64,000 nt of DNA, taken from Halomonas zincidurans B6 (lineage in GTDB: Bacteria > Pseudomonadota > Gammaproteobacteria > Pseudomonadales > Halomonadaceae). The DNA lies in contig NZ_JNCK01000001.1 of the NCBI RefSeq assembly GCF_000731955.1, positions 930,001 through 994,000 of the forward strand, written 5' to 3'. Of this stretch, positions 49,716 through 58,541 are shown one piece after another (the first letter of the stretch is position 1; the number at the start of each line of letters is the position of its first letter). The notes under the pieces were generated by a model, which did no database searches, was not told the DNA's origin, and was given only the letters and a program-made list of their open reading frames with translations. A program made the translations under genes and the position numbers.

Positions 49716-49808
49716 GAGTTCCCGCAGTAGCGGGACCAAGAGATCCGCAGTACCATTGGTACGATTGACCGAAGTGAGACGTTCTAAAATATATGGGGCG
49801 AGCTTCAT
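49179..49808 (-). CDS. merB: Organomercurial lyase MerB, first (promoter-proximal) copy
   Basis: A 209-residue organomercurial lyase. C96, D99, C117 and C159 fall at the reference positions. The N-terminus (MKLAPYILERLTSVNRTNG) is the canonical merB type, while the C-terminal third is the NEIRDIAPTDAAV type. ATG at 49808 follows AGGAGATGG and lies just after the stop of the merA remnant, as in intact merA-merB operons. All three copies read from the mer promoter at 50070-50100. Confidence 0.96.
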   Translation of the reverse strand: MKLAPYILERLTSVNRTNGTADLLVPLLRELAKGRPVSQTTLAMSLDWPAQQVNAVLERATSTEYDSDGNIVGYGLTLRETSHIFEIDGRRLYAWCALDTLMFPALIGQTARVSSHCAATGAPVSLTVSPNEIRDIAPTDAAVSLVLPQETADIRQSFCCHVHFFASVVTAKDWASKHQGVEIVSVQDAFRLGQELNRHMLQTIPSRKS

Positions 49809-49822
49809 GGTTCCATCTCCTT

Positions 49823-50034
49823 TCATCCTGCGCAGCAGGACAATTGTTTGACATCCTTGGTGAAGGTCTGCGCCGCGAGCTTCAGCCCCTCGACCATCGT
49901 CAGGTAGGGGAACAACTGGTCAGCCAGTTCCTGTACGGTCATGCGGTTACGGATCGCGAGCACCGCCGTCTGGATCAGCTCGCCCGCTTCCGGGGCCACT
50001 GCCTGTACCCCAATGAGTCGTCCGCTACCTTCCT
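49823..50034 (-). pseudogene. merA: Mercuric reductase MerA, C-terminal remnant
   Basis: About 68 codons of the MerA C-terminus remain (GVQAVAPEAGELIQTA, then EGLKLAAQTF), including the terminal Cys-Cys pair in QLSCCAG that hands Hg(II) to the active site. The FAD and NADPH domains and the redox Cys pair are gone. The deletion joins the merT leader (ending GGACAAGC) straight to merA codons, removing merT, merP, any merC or merF, and about 85 percent of merA. No start codon or ribosome site precedes the remnant. Confidence 0.94.
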
Positions 50035-50069
50035 CGGCTTGTCCTTTCGAATTTGAATTGGATAGCGTA

Positions 50070-50100
50070 ACCTTACTTCCGTACTCATGTACGGAGTCAA
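50070..50100 (-). promoter_or_regulatory. mer operator/promoter
   Basis: The minus strand has -35 TTGACT (50095-50100) and -10 TAAGGT (50070-50075) with the 19-bp spacer characteristic of MerR-controlled promoters. The MerR dyad CCGTAC-N4-GTACGG (50079-50094) fills the spacer. The divergent merR promoter overlaps it. The site looks fully intact. Confidence 0.96.
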
Positions 50101-50105
50101 GCGGT

Positions 50106-50540
50106 ATGGAAAATAATTTGGAGAACCTGACCATTGGCGTTTTTGCCAAGGCAGCCGGCGTCAACGTGGAGACCATCCGGTTCTATCAGCGCAAGGGCTT
50201 GTTGCCCGAGCCGGACAAGCCCTATGGCAGCATTCGCCGCTATGGCGCGGCGGACGTGACACGGGTGCGATTCGTGAAATCGGCCCAGCGGTTGGGCTTC
50301 AGCCTGGATGAAATCGCCGAGTTGCTGCGGCTCGACGATGGCACCCACTGCGAGGAGGCCAGCAGCCTGGCCGAGCACAAGCTCCAAGACGTGCGCGAGA
50401 AGATGGCCGATTTGGCGCGCATGGAGGCTGTGCTGTCTGACCTGGTGTGCGCCTGCCATTCGCGGCAGGGGAATGTTTCGTGTCCGCTGATTGCGTCGTT
50501 GCAAGGTGGAACGAGCTTGGCAGGGGCTTCCACAGCTTAG
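50106..50540 (+). CDS. merR: Mercury-responsive regulator MerR
   Basis: Dimeric regulator that represses mer without mercury and activates it by DNA untwisting when Hg(II) binds. The 144-residue product has the N-terminal helix-turn-helix (IGVFAKAAGVNVETIRFYQRK) and the three mercury ligands at the reference positions C82, C117 and C126. The ATG at 50106 is next to the intact mer operator. It is transcribed away from the mer genes, as in Tn501 and Tn5053. Confidence 0.98.
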   Translation: MENNLENLTIGVFAKAAGVNVETIRFYQRKGLLPEPDKPYGSIRRYGAADVTRVRFVKSAQRLGFSLDEIAELLRLDDGTHCEEASSLAEHKLQDVREKMADLARMEAVLSDLVCACHSRQGNVSCPLIASLQGGTSLAGASTA

Positions 50541-50611
50541 CGTGCTTTATTTTCCGTTTTCTGAGACGACCACAGATCAGAAAAGACTGTGCAGCCGACT
50601 CTTGATATTCC

Positions 50612-50636
50612 GTGCAGTCACCTTCTGAAAATGACA
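50612..50636 (-). repeat. Right (mer-side) terminal inverted repeat
   Basis: On the minus strand the 25 bp begin TGTCATTTTCAGAAGGTGAC. Between it and merR is a related TTTTCTGAGACGACC motif (about 50557-50571), probably an internal TniA-binding repeat. Confidence 0.95.
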
Positions 50637-50732
50637 CGGTGCTATCCGGCAGGCTGACTTGAAGCGGGGCCTCGAAAACCTGGCGCATTTGCGCCAGGGT
50701 CATCTTGCCGGGGGAAATCTCGAGATGGCTCA

Positions 50733-50733
<1 letters not shown>
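50637..50733 (-). pseudogene. hutH: Histidine ammonia-lyase HutH, 5' fragment
   Basis: The first 97 bp of hutH, from ATG at 50733, encode MSHLEISPGKMTLAQMRQVF and end at the transposon. AGGAGG lies 8 nt upstream and the ATG overlaps the hutU stop (TGATG). Reading on into the transposon adds unrelated residues before a stop near 50299. The first five bases at the junction are the right copy of the CGGTG target duplication. Confidence 0.96.
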
Positions 50734-52439
<1,706 letters not shown>

Positions 52440-52461
52440 GCTTGTGGTCTCTCTTGGTTCT

Positions 52462-52531
52462 TTTAGACAAATATTGAGGCTGGTTTAGACAAACACTGCG
52501 GTTGGTGGCTGGTGGCTGGTGGCTGGTGGCC
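52462..52531. repeat. Two adjacent tandem repeats in the hutG-hutU gap
   Basis: A 22-bp unit beginning TTTAGACAAA is repeated directly at 52462-52483 and 52484-52505 (18 of 22 identical). It runs into four copies of GGTGGCT (52504-52531, the last with one change). Together they fill most of the 95-bp gap between hutG and hutU. Confidence 0.9.
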
Positions 52532-52534
52532 GAT

Positions 52535-53491
52535 TCAGCCGGTCAGGGTCAATTGATGGACGAGTCGCGCCGCGACCTTGGCGGTGCGGCCGTCGATGTC
52601 GTGCTCAGGATTGAGTTCGGCGATATCGGCGAGTCGCAGCTTGCCGCTATCGCGGATGATCTCGATCAGCGGCTCGATCAGCGCCAGCGACACGCCGCGC
52701 GCCGCCGGCGCGCTGACCCCCGGCGCCTCGGTAGCGGGCAGTACATCGAGATCGATGGTGAGATAAAGATGCTCGCAGTGAGCGATGAAACGCTTGACGT
52801 CGCGCAAGATGGCCTCGAGTGTGGCCGCGGTGAATTCGCGGTCCTCGCGCACCAGCACGCCGAGATCCTTGGCACGCTGGAACAGGGCGCGGGTATTGCT
52901 GGCGCGACTGACGCCCAGACAGGCATAGCGGAACGGCCAGTGACGTTGCTCGCACGCATCGGCGATCTGGGCGAAGGGCGTACCGGAGGAGTGCGCATGG
53001 CTCGGGTCGCGCAGATCGAAGTGCGCATCGAGATTGACGATACCGATTTGCGGTGGCCGGTCGTGCTTGCTGCCTTGCGCTTCCAGGTGCCGGGCAAGCC
53101 CCTGCCAGCTGCCGAAGGCGATCTCGTGGCCGCCGCCCAGCGCCACCGGGAAATGGCCGGCGTCGAGCAATTCGGCCAGGCGCTCACCAAGACGCTGCTG
53201 GGCCTCTTCCAGGGCATCGCCTCGGCACACCACATCGCCGGCATCGAAGGCCGGGGCCTGGCGATGCCAGGCCAGCGGCGCCAGGGCGCGACGGATCGCC
53301 TGCGGACCCTGGGTGGCGCCGGGCCGGCCCTGGTTGCGCTTGACCCCCGCATCCGAGGCGAAGCCGAGCAGGGCGACGCCCTTGCTACCTGCTTGATCCA
53401 GCGGCCGAATGCATTGATGCCAGCGCTCGCTGTTGCTTTCCGGGTCGATGCGCCCGGTCCAGGCGGACATGTCGATGGTCTCAGCGGTCAT
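52535..53491 (-). CDS. hutG: Formimidoylglutamase
   Basis: Arginase-fold Mn enzyme hydrolysing N-formimidoyl-glutamate to glutamate and formamide, the last step of the short histidine pathway. The 318-residue product has the metal motifs GGGHEIAFG, NLDAHFDLR and TIDLDVLPA. The ATG at 53491 (MTAETIDMSAW) lies 10 nt after a GGAG and overlaps the end of hutI by 11 bp. The presence of hutG with no formiminoglutamate deiminase gene points to the four-enzyme route. Confidence 0.95.
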   Translation of the reverse strand: MTAETIDMSAWTGRIDPESNSERWHQCIRPLDQAGSKGVALLGFASDAGVKRNQGRPGATQGPQAIRRALAPLAWHRQAPAFDAGDVVCRGDALEEAQQRLGERLAELLDAGHFPVALGGGHEIAFGSWQGLARHLEAQGSKHDRPPQIGIVNLDAHFDLRDPSHAHSSGTPFAQIADACEQRHWPFRYACLGVSRASNTRALFQRAKDLGVLVREDREFTAATLEAILRDVKRFIAHCEHLYLTIDLDVLPATEAPGVSAPAARGVSLALIEPLIEIIRDSGKLRLADIAELNPEHDIDGRTAKVAARLVHQLTLTG

Positions 53492-54692
53492 GGGTGAGCT
53501 CTCCCCTGAACAGGCGCTGGCGCAGCCGGCCGGGTTGCACGGCATAGGCCAGTTCGGCGGGGCGCTGAATGTCCCACACGCACAGGTCGGCGGGCGCGCC
53601 CTCGTAGAGGCGGCCCAGCTCGCGGCGGCCTAGGGCGGCGGCGCCGTGGGCGGTCATGCCGGCCAGCGCCTCACGGGGTGTCAGACGAAACAGCGTGCAG
53701 GCCAGGTTGAGCATCAGCGTCGGCATGAACAGCGGCGAGCTGCCCGGGTTGCAGTCCGTGGCTACGGCCATGGGCACGCCGGCGTCGCGCAGCGCCTGGA
53801 TAGGCGGCAGTTGGGTTTCCCGCAGGGTATGAAAGGCGCCGGGCAGGATGACCGCGACGCTGCCGGCCTGGCGCATGGCCGCGATGCCCGCCTCGTCCAG
53901 GTATTCGATATGGTCCACGGAGCGCGCGCCGTAGCCCGCCGCCATGGCGCTGCCACCCAGCTTGGAAAGCTGTTCCGCGTGCGCCTTGATGGGCAGATCA
54001 TGGGTCTGGGCCGCCTGGAAGACGCGCTCGCACTGGGCCACGGAGAAGGCGATCGCCTCGCAGAACACGTCGACCATATCGACGAGCCCTTCGGCGACGG
54101 CGGCAGGAATCATCTCGTCGCACACCAGATCGATATAGGTGTCGCTGGCGGCTGCGTATTCCGGCGGCAAGGCATGGGCGCCGAGCAGGGTAGTGACGAC
54201 CCGCACCGGTAGTGTCTCGCCGAGGCGCCGGGCGACCCGCAGCATCTTGAGCTCGTCTTCGACGTTCAGCCCGTAGCCGGACTTGATCTCCACGGTGGTC
54301 GCGCCGTCGTCGATCAGCGCCTGCAAACGCGGCTGGGCCTTGTCGAAGAGCGCTTCCTCGCTGGCGGCCCGCGTCGCGCGCACGGTACTCAGAATGCCGC
54401 CGCCGGCCTTGGCGATCGCCTCGTAGCTGGCGCCCTCCAGGCGCATCTCGAACTCGTCGGCACGGCTGCCGCCGAACACCAGGTGGGTGTGGCAGTCCAC
54501 CAGCCCCGGGGTCATCACCCCGCCCCGGCCGGCGTCGTGGGCGTACTCGCAGCGCATCGCGTCGAATTCCTGCATCGGCTGCAGCGCTTCGATCCGGCCA
54601 TCGCGTACCAGAACGGCCATCGGCTCCGGCAATTCTCGATTGCCGTCGAATACCGTCATGTCACGCCATAGCAGGGAGGATATCTCGGGCAT
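53481..54692 (-). CDS. hutI: Imidazolonepropionase
   Basis: Amidohydrolase opening the imidazolone ring to give formimidoylglutamate, the third step of the pathway. The 403-residue product has the metal-binding DCHTHLVFGG, the substrate region KSGYGLNVEDELKML, the metal His in IKAHAEQLS and the catalytic Asp in VATDCNPGSS. ATG at 54692 follows AAGGAG; an upstream extension to 54776 runs through the HutC operator. First gene of the hut operon, divergent from the YjiH-family gene. Confidence 0.96.
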   Translation of the reverse strand: MPEISSLLWRDMTVFDGNRELPEPMAVLVRDGRIEALQPMQEFDAMRCEYAHDAGRGGVMTPGLVDCHTHLVFGGSRADEFEMRLEGASYEAIAKAGGGILSTVRATRAASEEALFDKAQPRLQALIDDGATTVEIKSGYGLNVEDELKMLRVARRLGETLPVRVVTTLLGAHALPPEYAAASDTYIDLVCDEMIPAAVAEGLVDMVDVFCEAIAFSVAQCERVFQAAQTHDLPIKAHAEQLSKLGGSAMAAGYGARSVDHIEYLDEAGIAAMRQAGSVAVILPGAFHTLRETQLPPIQALRDAGVPMAVATDCNPGSSPLFMPTLMLNLACTLFRLTPREALAGMTAHGAAALGRRELGRLYEGAPADLCVWDIQRPAELAYAVQPGRLRQRLFRGELTHDR

Positions 54693-54721
54693 GGAGGCTC
54701 CTTGAAGAATATCGCTTCTAA

Positions 54722-54733
54722 TTGTATATACAA
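54722..54733. promoter_or_regulatory. HutC operator between hutI and the divergent membrane-protein gene
   Basis: TTGTATATACAA is a perfect 12-bp palindrome matching the known HutC core TGTATATACA. It lies centrally in the 72-bp gap, 30 bp before hutI and 32 bp before the divergent gene, so one site can control both. hutC itself is 1.5 kb away. Confidence 0.85.
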
Positions 54734-54764
54734 ATGCGTTGACTACAAGAAACGAGAGGTCTTC

Positions 54765-56108
54765 ATGTCGCACCAAGAAAAGACATCATTTGCGAGCGAG
54801 GAGCAGGAGCGTCGGTATTCCCTGAAGACGATGCTCTACCTGTTCATTCCCAGCCTGCTGGGGATCCTGATCTTTTTCGTGCCCGTGACACTGGCGGGAC
54901 GGACCACCATCCCGCTCGATCACATGGTCACTGGGGCACGATATTTGTTGGGTGGGCTGGATGGCTGGTATGCATTGGCACTGATCGTCGCCGGGGCGGC
55001 CTATCCTTTGGTGACCGGTAACTGGCGACGTAGCGTTACCGACCGGGTCTTCACCGTGCTCAAGCTATTGGGCGTCGTGGCGGCGGTAATGGCGCTCAGC
55101 GGTTGGGGGCCGGCGTTGCTGCATACGCCGGACATGTTGCCTTTTCTGTTCGGCAAACTGGTGATCCCGGTGGGGCTGATCGTGCCGATTGGGGCTATCT
55201 TCCTGGCATTGCTGATCAGTTATGGCCTGCTCGAGTTGATCGGCATTCTGCTGCAACCGATCATGCGGCCGATCTGGCGGACGCCGGGAAAATCGGCGAT
55301 CGACGCCGTGGCATCCTTCGTCGGCAGTTACTCGATTGGTCTGCTGATCACCAATCGCGTCTATCAAGCGGGGCAGTATTCGCCGCGCGAGGCGGCCATC
55401 ATTGCGACCGGGTTTTCCACGGTATCGGCGACCTTCATGATTATCGTCGCCAAGACGCTGGACTTGATGGCGGTATGGAACCTGTATTTCTGGCTGACGC
55501 TGCTGATCACCTTCGCGGTGACCGCGATTACCGTGCGCTTGCCACCGCTGGCACGGATGGACGACGAGAAATCTGATGACGAGCCTGGAGTGCCTCGCGG
55601 ACGCCGGCTGGTGACCGCCTGGCGCGCTGGCCTTGATGCTGCGCATCACGCGCCGAGTCTGATGCGCAGTGTGGCACTCAACTTCAAGGAAGGGCTGCTG
55701 ATGGCGATCAGCATTCTGCCGTCGATCATGTCGGTGGGGTTGATCGGTCTGCTGCTCGCCAAGTACACGCCGCTGTTCGATTGGCTGGGTCTGCTGTTTT
55801 ACCCAATGACGGCGTTGTGGGGGCTCGACGAGGCGATGGCGCTGGCCCAAGCCGCCTCGACCGGGCTGGCCGAAATGTTCCTGCCGGCCCTGCTGATGGG
55901 GGATGCCGGTTTCGTGGCTCGCTTCGCCACGGGCGTGGTATCGGTATCGTCGGTATTGTTCTTCTCGGCTTCGATCCCCTGCATCCTTTCGACCACGATT
56001 CCGCTTTCGGTGGGGCGCATTGTCGTCGTCTGGTTTTTGCGCACGGCGCTGGGATTGTTGCTGGCGGTGCCGGCTGGCTATCTGGCCCAGGCCTTGGCTG
56101 GCGGTTAA
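54765..56108 (+). CDS. YjiH family nucleoside-recognition (Gate) membrane protein
   Basis: A 447-residue inner-membrane protein with about eleven hydrophobic segments and two Gate-like halves (GSYSIGLLITNRVYQAGQYSP and LAEMFLPALLMGDAG are family-like blocks). The ATG at 54765 follows GAGAGG; a start at 54702 would cross the HutC operator. YjiH-family genes recur in hut loci, and the shared HutC site suggests a role in uptake of histidine, urocanate or a product. No biochemical function is established for the family, and substrate is inferred only from context. Confidence 0.85.
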   Translation: MSHQEKTSFASEEQERRYSLKTMLYLFIPSLLGILIFFVPVTLAGRTTIPLDHMVTGARYLLGGLDGWYALALIVAGAAYPLVTGNWRRSVTDRVFTVLKLLGVVAAVMALSGWGPALLHTPDMLPFLFGKLVIPVGLIVPIGAIFLALLISYGLLELIGILLQPIMRPIWRTPGKSAIDAVASFVGSYSIGLLITNRVYQAGQYSPREAAIIATGFSTVSATFMIIVAKTLDLMAVWNLYFWLTLLITFAVTAITVRLPPLARMDDEKSDDEPGVPRGRRLVTAWRAGLDAAHHAPSLMRSVALNFKEGLLMAISILPSIMSVGLIGLLLAKYTPLFDWLGLLFYPMTALWGLDEAMALAQAASTGLAEMFLPALLMGDAGFVARFATGVVSVSSVLFFSASIPCILSTTIPLSVGRIVVVWFLRTALGLLLAVPAGYLAQALAGG

Positions 56109-56131
56109 CCGCGTGCGAAGGCCCGCCACGT

Positions 56132-56164
56132 CCAGCGGCGGCGCGATCAATGCGCCGCCGCTGG
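56132..56164. terminator. Strong hairpin between convergent yjiH-like gene and hutC
   Basis: A perfect 13-bp stem, CCAGCGGCGGCGC with GCGCCGCCGCTGG, has a 7-nt loop. It lies in the 105-bp gap between convergent genes and is followed by GTTTGG on the plus strand. Probably a shared terminator. Confidence 0.6.
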
Positions 56165-56213
56165 CGTTTGGTAGTTTGCAAAGGGCCTCTATCCCGAATG
56201 ATGTTTGGCAAAT

Positions 56214-56927
56214 TCAGGCAGAGCGTGCCTGTGAGCGCAACTTGTAGCGGTCGCCGGGATGGATCAATCGGGCGTAGCTGATCAGGTGTTCTCCGGACCA
56301 GGTGCGTCGCACCATGCTCAGGCACGGTGCGCTGACAGGAATTTCCAGCCAGTCGGCGGTCTGGGTATCGACCAGCACGGCTTCCACCACATGCTCCAGA
56401 TCGGAAATCGGGCAGGCGGCGACCAGCACCTCGTTGGGTGTATAGCGCGAGAAGTCGGTTTTCAGGTAATTCGGCACCCAGCGTGGGTTGACGTAGCGAT
56501 TTTCCAGTTGGATCGGAATCTCGTTCTCGCGGTGAATCAGGATGGTATGGAAAACCCGCGTGCCGAGGCGCACGCCGAGGCGCAAGGCGACTTCATCGTC
56601 GGCCTCGATGGATTCGCAGCGCAGCATGTCATTACGGTAGTGATGCCCCCGCTGACGCACTTCTTCGGCGATGTTGCGGATCTCGAGTAGCGATGATTCG
56701 GCCTTCAAGTCGGTAACGAACGTCCCCAGCCCCGGCTGGCGGACCAGATAGCCTTCGTGAACCAGGTCGCGAATCGCCTTGTTGGCGGTCATTCGGCTGA
56801 CGTCGAACTGCTGGGCAAGTTGCTCTTCCGGTGGAATCTGATGATGGACCGGATAGTTTCCGGAGCGAATTCGCTCGAGAAGGAACTGCTTGATCTGTAG
56901 ATAGCGTGGCGCTTGGGTCACAGGCAT
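56214..56927 (-). CDS. hutC: Histidine utilisation repressor HutC (GntR family)
   Basis: Represses hut genes; urocanate is the usual inducer. The 237-residue protein has an N-terminal GntR winged helix (YLQIKQFLLERIRSGNY...FDVSRMTANKAIRDLVHEGYLVRQPGLGTFV) and a C-terminal UTRA ligand domain (IHRENEIPIQLENRYVNP). ATG at 56927 is 1 nt after the holA stop; a start 7 codons further up would overlap holA. With hutH broken, inducer can come only from external urocanate or another hutH. No ribosome site is obvious, so translation probably depends on coupling to holA. Confidence 0.94.
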   Translation of the reverse strand: MPVTQAPRYLQIKQFLLERIRSGNYPVHHQIPPEEQLAQQFDVSRMTANKAIRDLVHEGYLVRQPGLGTFVTDLKAESSLLEIRNIAEEVRQRGHHYRNDMLRCESIEADDEVALRLGVRLGTRVFHTILIHRENEIPIQLENRYVNPRWVPNYLKTDFSRYTPNEVLVAACPISDLEHVVEAVLVDTQTADWLEIPVSAPCLSMVRRTWSGEHLISYARLIHPGDRYKLRSQARSA

Positions 56928-56928
56928 C

Positions 56929-57987
56929 TCAGGCGATCCGGTAAGCATGCGGCAGTTCGGCGAGCAGGCCGCGGCCGCCGGCCATGGTCAGGGCCAGGTC
57001 GTTGAGTGCGTCCCACACCGGCAGCGCCAGACCGCCCTTGACGGCCTGATCGATGCGCTGGGCGAACAGCAGCAATTTGTGCAGGCGGCGATGGGGTAGG
57101 CGTTGCAATGCTTGCTGATAATTGGCGCGGTGCTTTTCGGGGATCATCGGGCGCTGGGCCTTGCAGGCGTGCTCGAGGCTCTGGCCCTGCTCGAGGTGCT
57201 GTTGCAGGGAGAGCAGCGTTCGCATCTCGCGGCTCAGCGCCCACAGCACCACCGGCGCCTCGATGCCTTCGCTCCTGAGTCCGCGCACGATCCGCACGGC
57301 GCGCTCGCGCTCGCCGCGCAGGCAGGCATCGGTCAGCGTGAAGACGTCGTAGCGGGCGCTGTCTTCGACCCCCGAGGTGATCGCCTCGGTGTCGAGTCGC
57401 GCGCCGGGGGGCAGCAGCAGCGAGAGCTTCTGCAACTCCTGGTCGGCGGCGAGCAGATTGCCCTCGGTGCGTTCGCCGAGCAGCCGGGCGGCGTCCATGT
57501 CGAGGGTGAGACCGTAGCGGGTGGCCCGGTCGCGCATCCAGAAACCCAGCCGCGAATGATCGACCGGCCACACCGGCACGAACACGCCGAGCTTGTCGAG
57601 TGCCTTGAACCATTTGCTCTGCTGCTGCTTGCGATCGAGCCGGCCCGCCGAGATCAGCAGCACGTCGTCGCTGTTCGGCGCCTGCGCGGCGAACGCTTCC
57701 AGCGCCTTGCCGCCTTCCTGGCCGGGCGCCTGGTCGCCGAGGCGCAGTTCGATGAGCTTGCTGGTAGCGAACAGCGACATGCTGGCCGCGGACTCGGTGA
57801 GCCGCCCCCATTGAAAACCGCTCTCGACGTGTAGCACCTCGCGCTCCTCGATGCCGCGTTCGCGGGCCACCCGCCTGACTTCGTCGCAGGCGTCGCGCTG
57901 GATCAGCGGCTCGTCGCCGGCGACGATGATCACCGGCGGCAATTTCCTGGCCAGCGTCTCGGGCAGCTTGTCGGGGAAGACCTTCAC
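56929..57987 (-). CDS. holA: DNA polymerase III subunit delta
   Basis: Clamp-loader wrench subunit that opens the beta clamp. The 352-residue product has the family start (PPVIIVAGDEPLIQRDACDEVRR), a degenerate P-loop-like region, LFATSKLIELRLGD and the C-terminal collar helices. It overlaps lptE by 4 bp (ATGA), giving the conserved leuS-lptE-holA order. hutC follows with a 1-nt gap, so the regulator may share this housekeeping transcript. Confidence 0.95.
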   Translation of the reverse strand: MKVFPDKLPETLARKLPPVIIVAGDEPLIQRDACDEVRRVARERGIEEREVLHVESGFQWGRLTESAASMSLFATSKLIELRLGDQAPGQEGGKALEAFAAQAPNSDDVLLISAGRLDRKQQQSKWFKALDKLGVFVPVWPVDHSRLGFWMRDRATRYGLTLDMDAARLLGERTEGNLLAADQELQKLSLLLPPGARLDTEAITSGVEDSARYDVFTLTDACLRGERERAVRIVRGLRSEGIEAPVVLWALSREMRTLLSLQQHLEQGQSLEHACKAQRPMIPEKHRANYQQALQRLPHRRLHKLLLFAQRIDQAVKGGLALPVWDALNDLALTMAGGRGLLAELPHAYRIA

Positions 57988-58493
57988 CGCGTGGCGTCCA
58001 GGTTGCGCAGCCGATCGATCAGGCGCTGGGCGGCGTCGCGGCGCAGCGCCTCGAGCGCCCGCTCGCGGTCGTTGTCCCGAGTCAACAGCTCATTGTCGTT
58101 GGCCCGGAACGTGGTCGTCACCTGCATTCGCTGCTGGTCGAGCAGGTAGGCGTTGTCGGCGGTGCGCTGGATCGAGAACGGCACCTCGAGCTGCAGTTCG
58201 ATCTCCTGGGTGCCGCTGTCGCTTCCGCTCAGGCTGATCTCCTGAATGCGCTCCGTGCCGAGATTGAGGCGCAACGGTGCGGCGTCGCTCAGTTCGATCC
58301 CGGCGTCGTGCAGCGCGCGAGTGACACTATCGCTGAGCGCCGAGGGTGTCGTCGCCAGGACCAGACGCTCGATGCCTGCGTCTTGTGTGGCCCCGGTGCC
58401 GCGCAGCTGGAAGCCGCAGCCGGGCAGGGCGGTGATGCCGGCACCGAGCAGCGCAGCGCTCAGCGACCGGGCGAGAAAGGTTCGACGCTTCAC
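57984..58493 (-). CDS. lptE: LPS assembly lipoprotein LptE
   Basis: Outer-membrane lipoprotein plug of the LptD translocon for lipopolysaccharide. The 169-residue product has a lipoprotein signal with cleavage before C26 (TALPGCGFQLRG), where CGFQLRG is the family hallmark. A mixed alpha/beta domain follows, with an LQLEVPFSI strand and a C-terminal Arg-rich helix. It lies 48 bp downstream of leuS and overlaps holA. Confidence 0.95.
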   Translation of the reverse strand: MKRRTFLARSLSAALLGAGITALPGCGFQLRGTGATQDAGIERLVLATTPSALSDSVTRALHDAGIELSDAAPLRLNLGTERIQEISLSGSDSGTQEIELQLEVPFSIQRTADNAYLLDQQRMQVTTTFRANDNELLTRDNDRERALEALRRDAAQRLIDRLRNLDATR

Positions 58494-58541
58494 GGCTAGC
58501 TCCTTGCATTGTGGTTAGCGACACGCGCTGGGTGGCGACGC

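Larger units (their letters stand above)
41884..50636. mobile_element. Tn402/Tn5053-family mercury transposon inserted in hutH
   Basis: An 8,753-bp element bounded by 25-bp inverted repeats beginning TGTCATTTTCAGAAG (23 of 25 identical) and a perfect 5-bp target duplication. Order from left: tniA, tniB, tniQ, res, tniR on the plus strand; then a DUF3330 gene, an EAL-gene remnant, merE, merD, three merB copies and a merA remnant on the minus strand; merR on the plus strand at the right end. This is the Tn5053 plan (mer module at one end, tni module at the other) with internal mer rearrangement. All four tni genes appear intact, so the element may still be mobile. Confidence 0.96.

Noticed and set aside
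49823..50176. A 117-codon frame spanning the mer promoter as a new hypothetical gene
   Set aside because: Its C-terminal half is the MerA tail and the rest runs backwards through merR and the operator, with no start signal; called a merA remnant.
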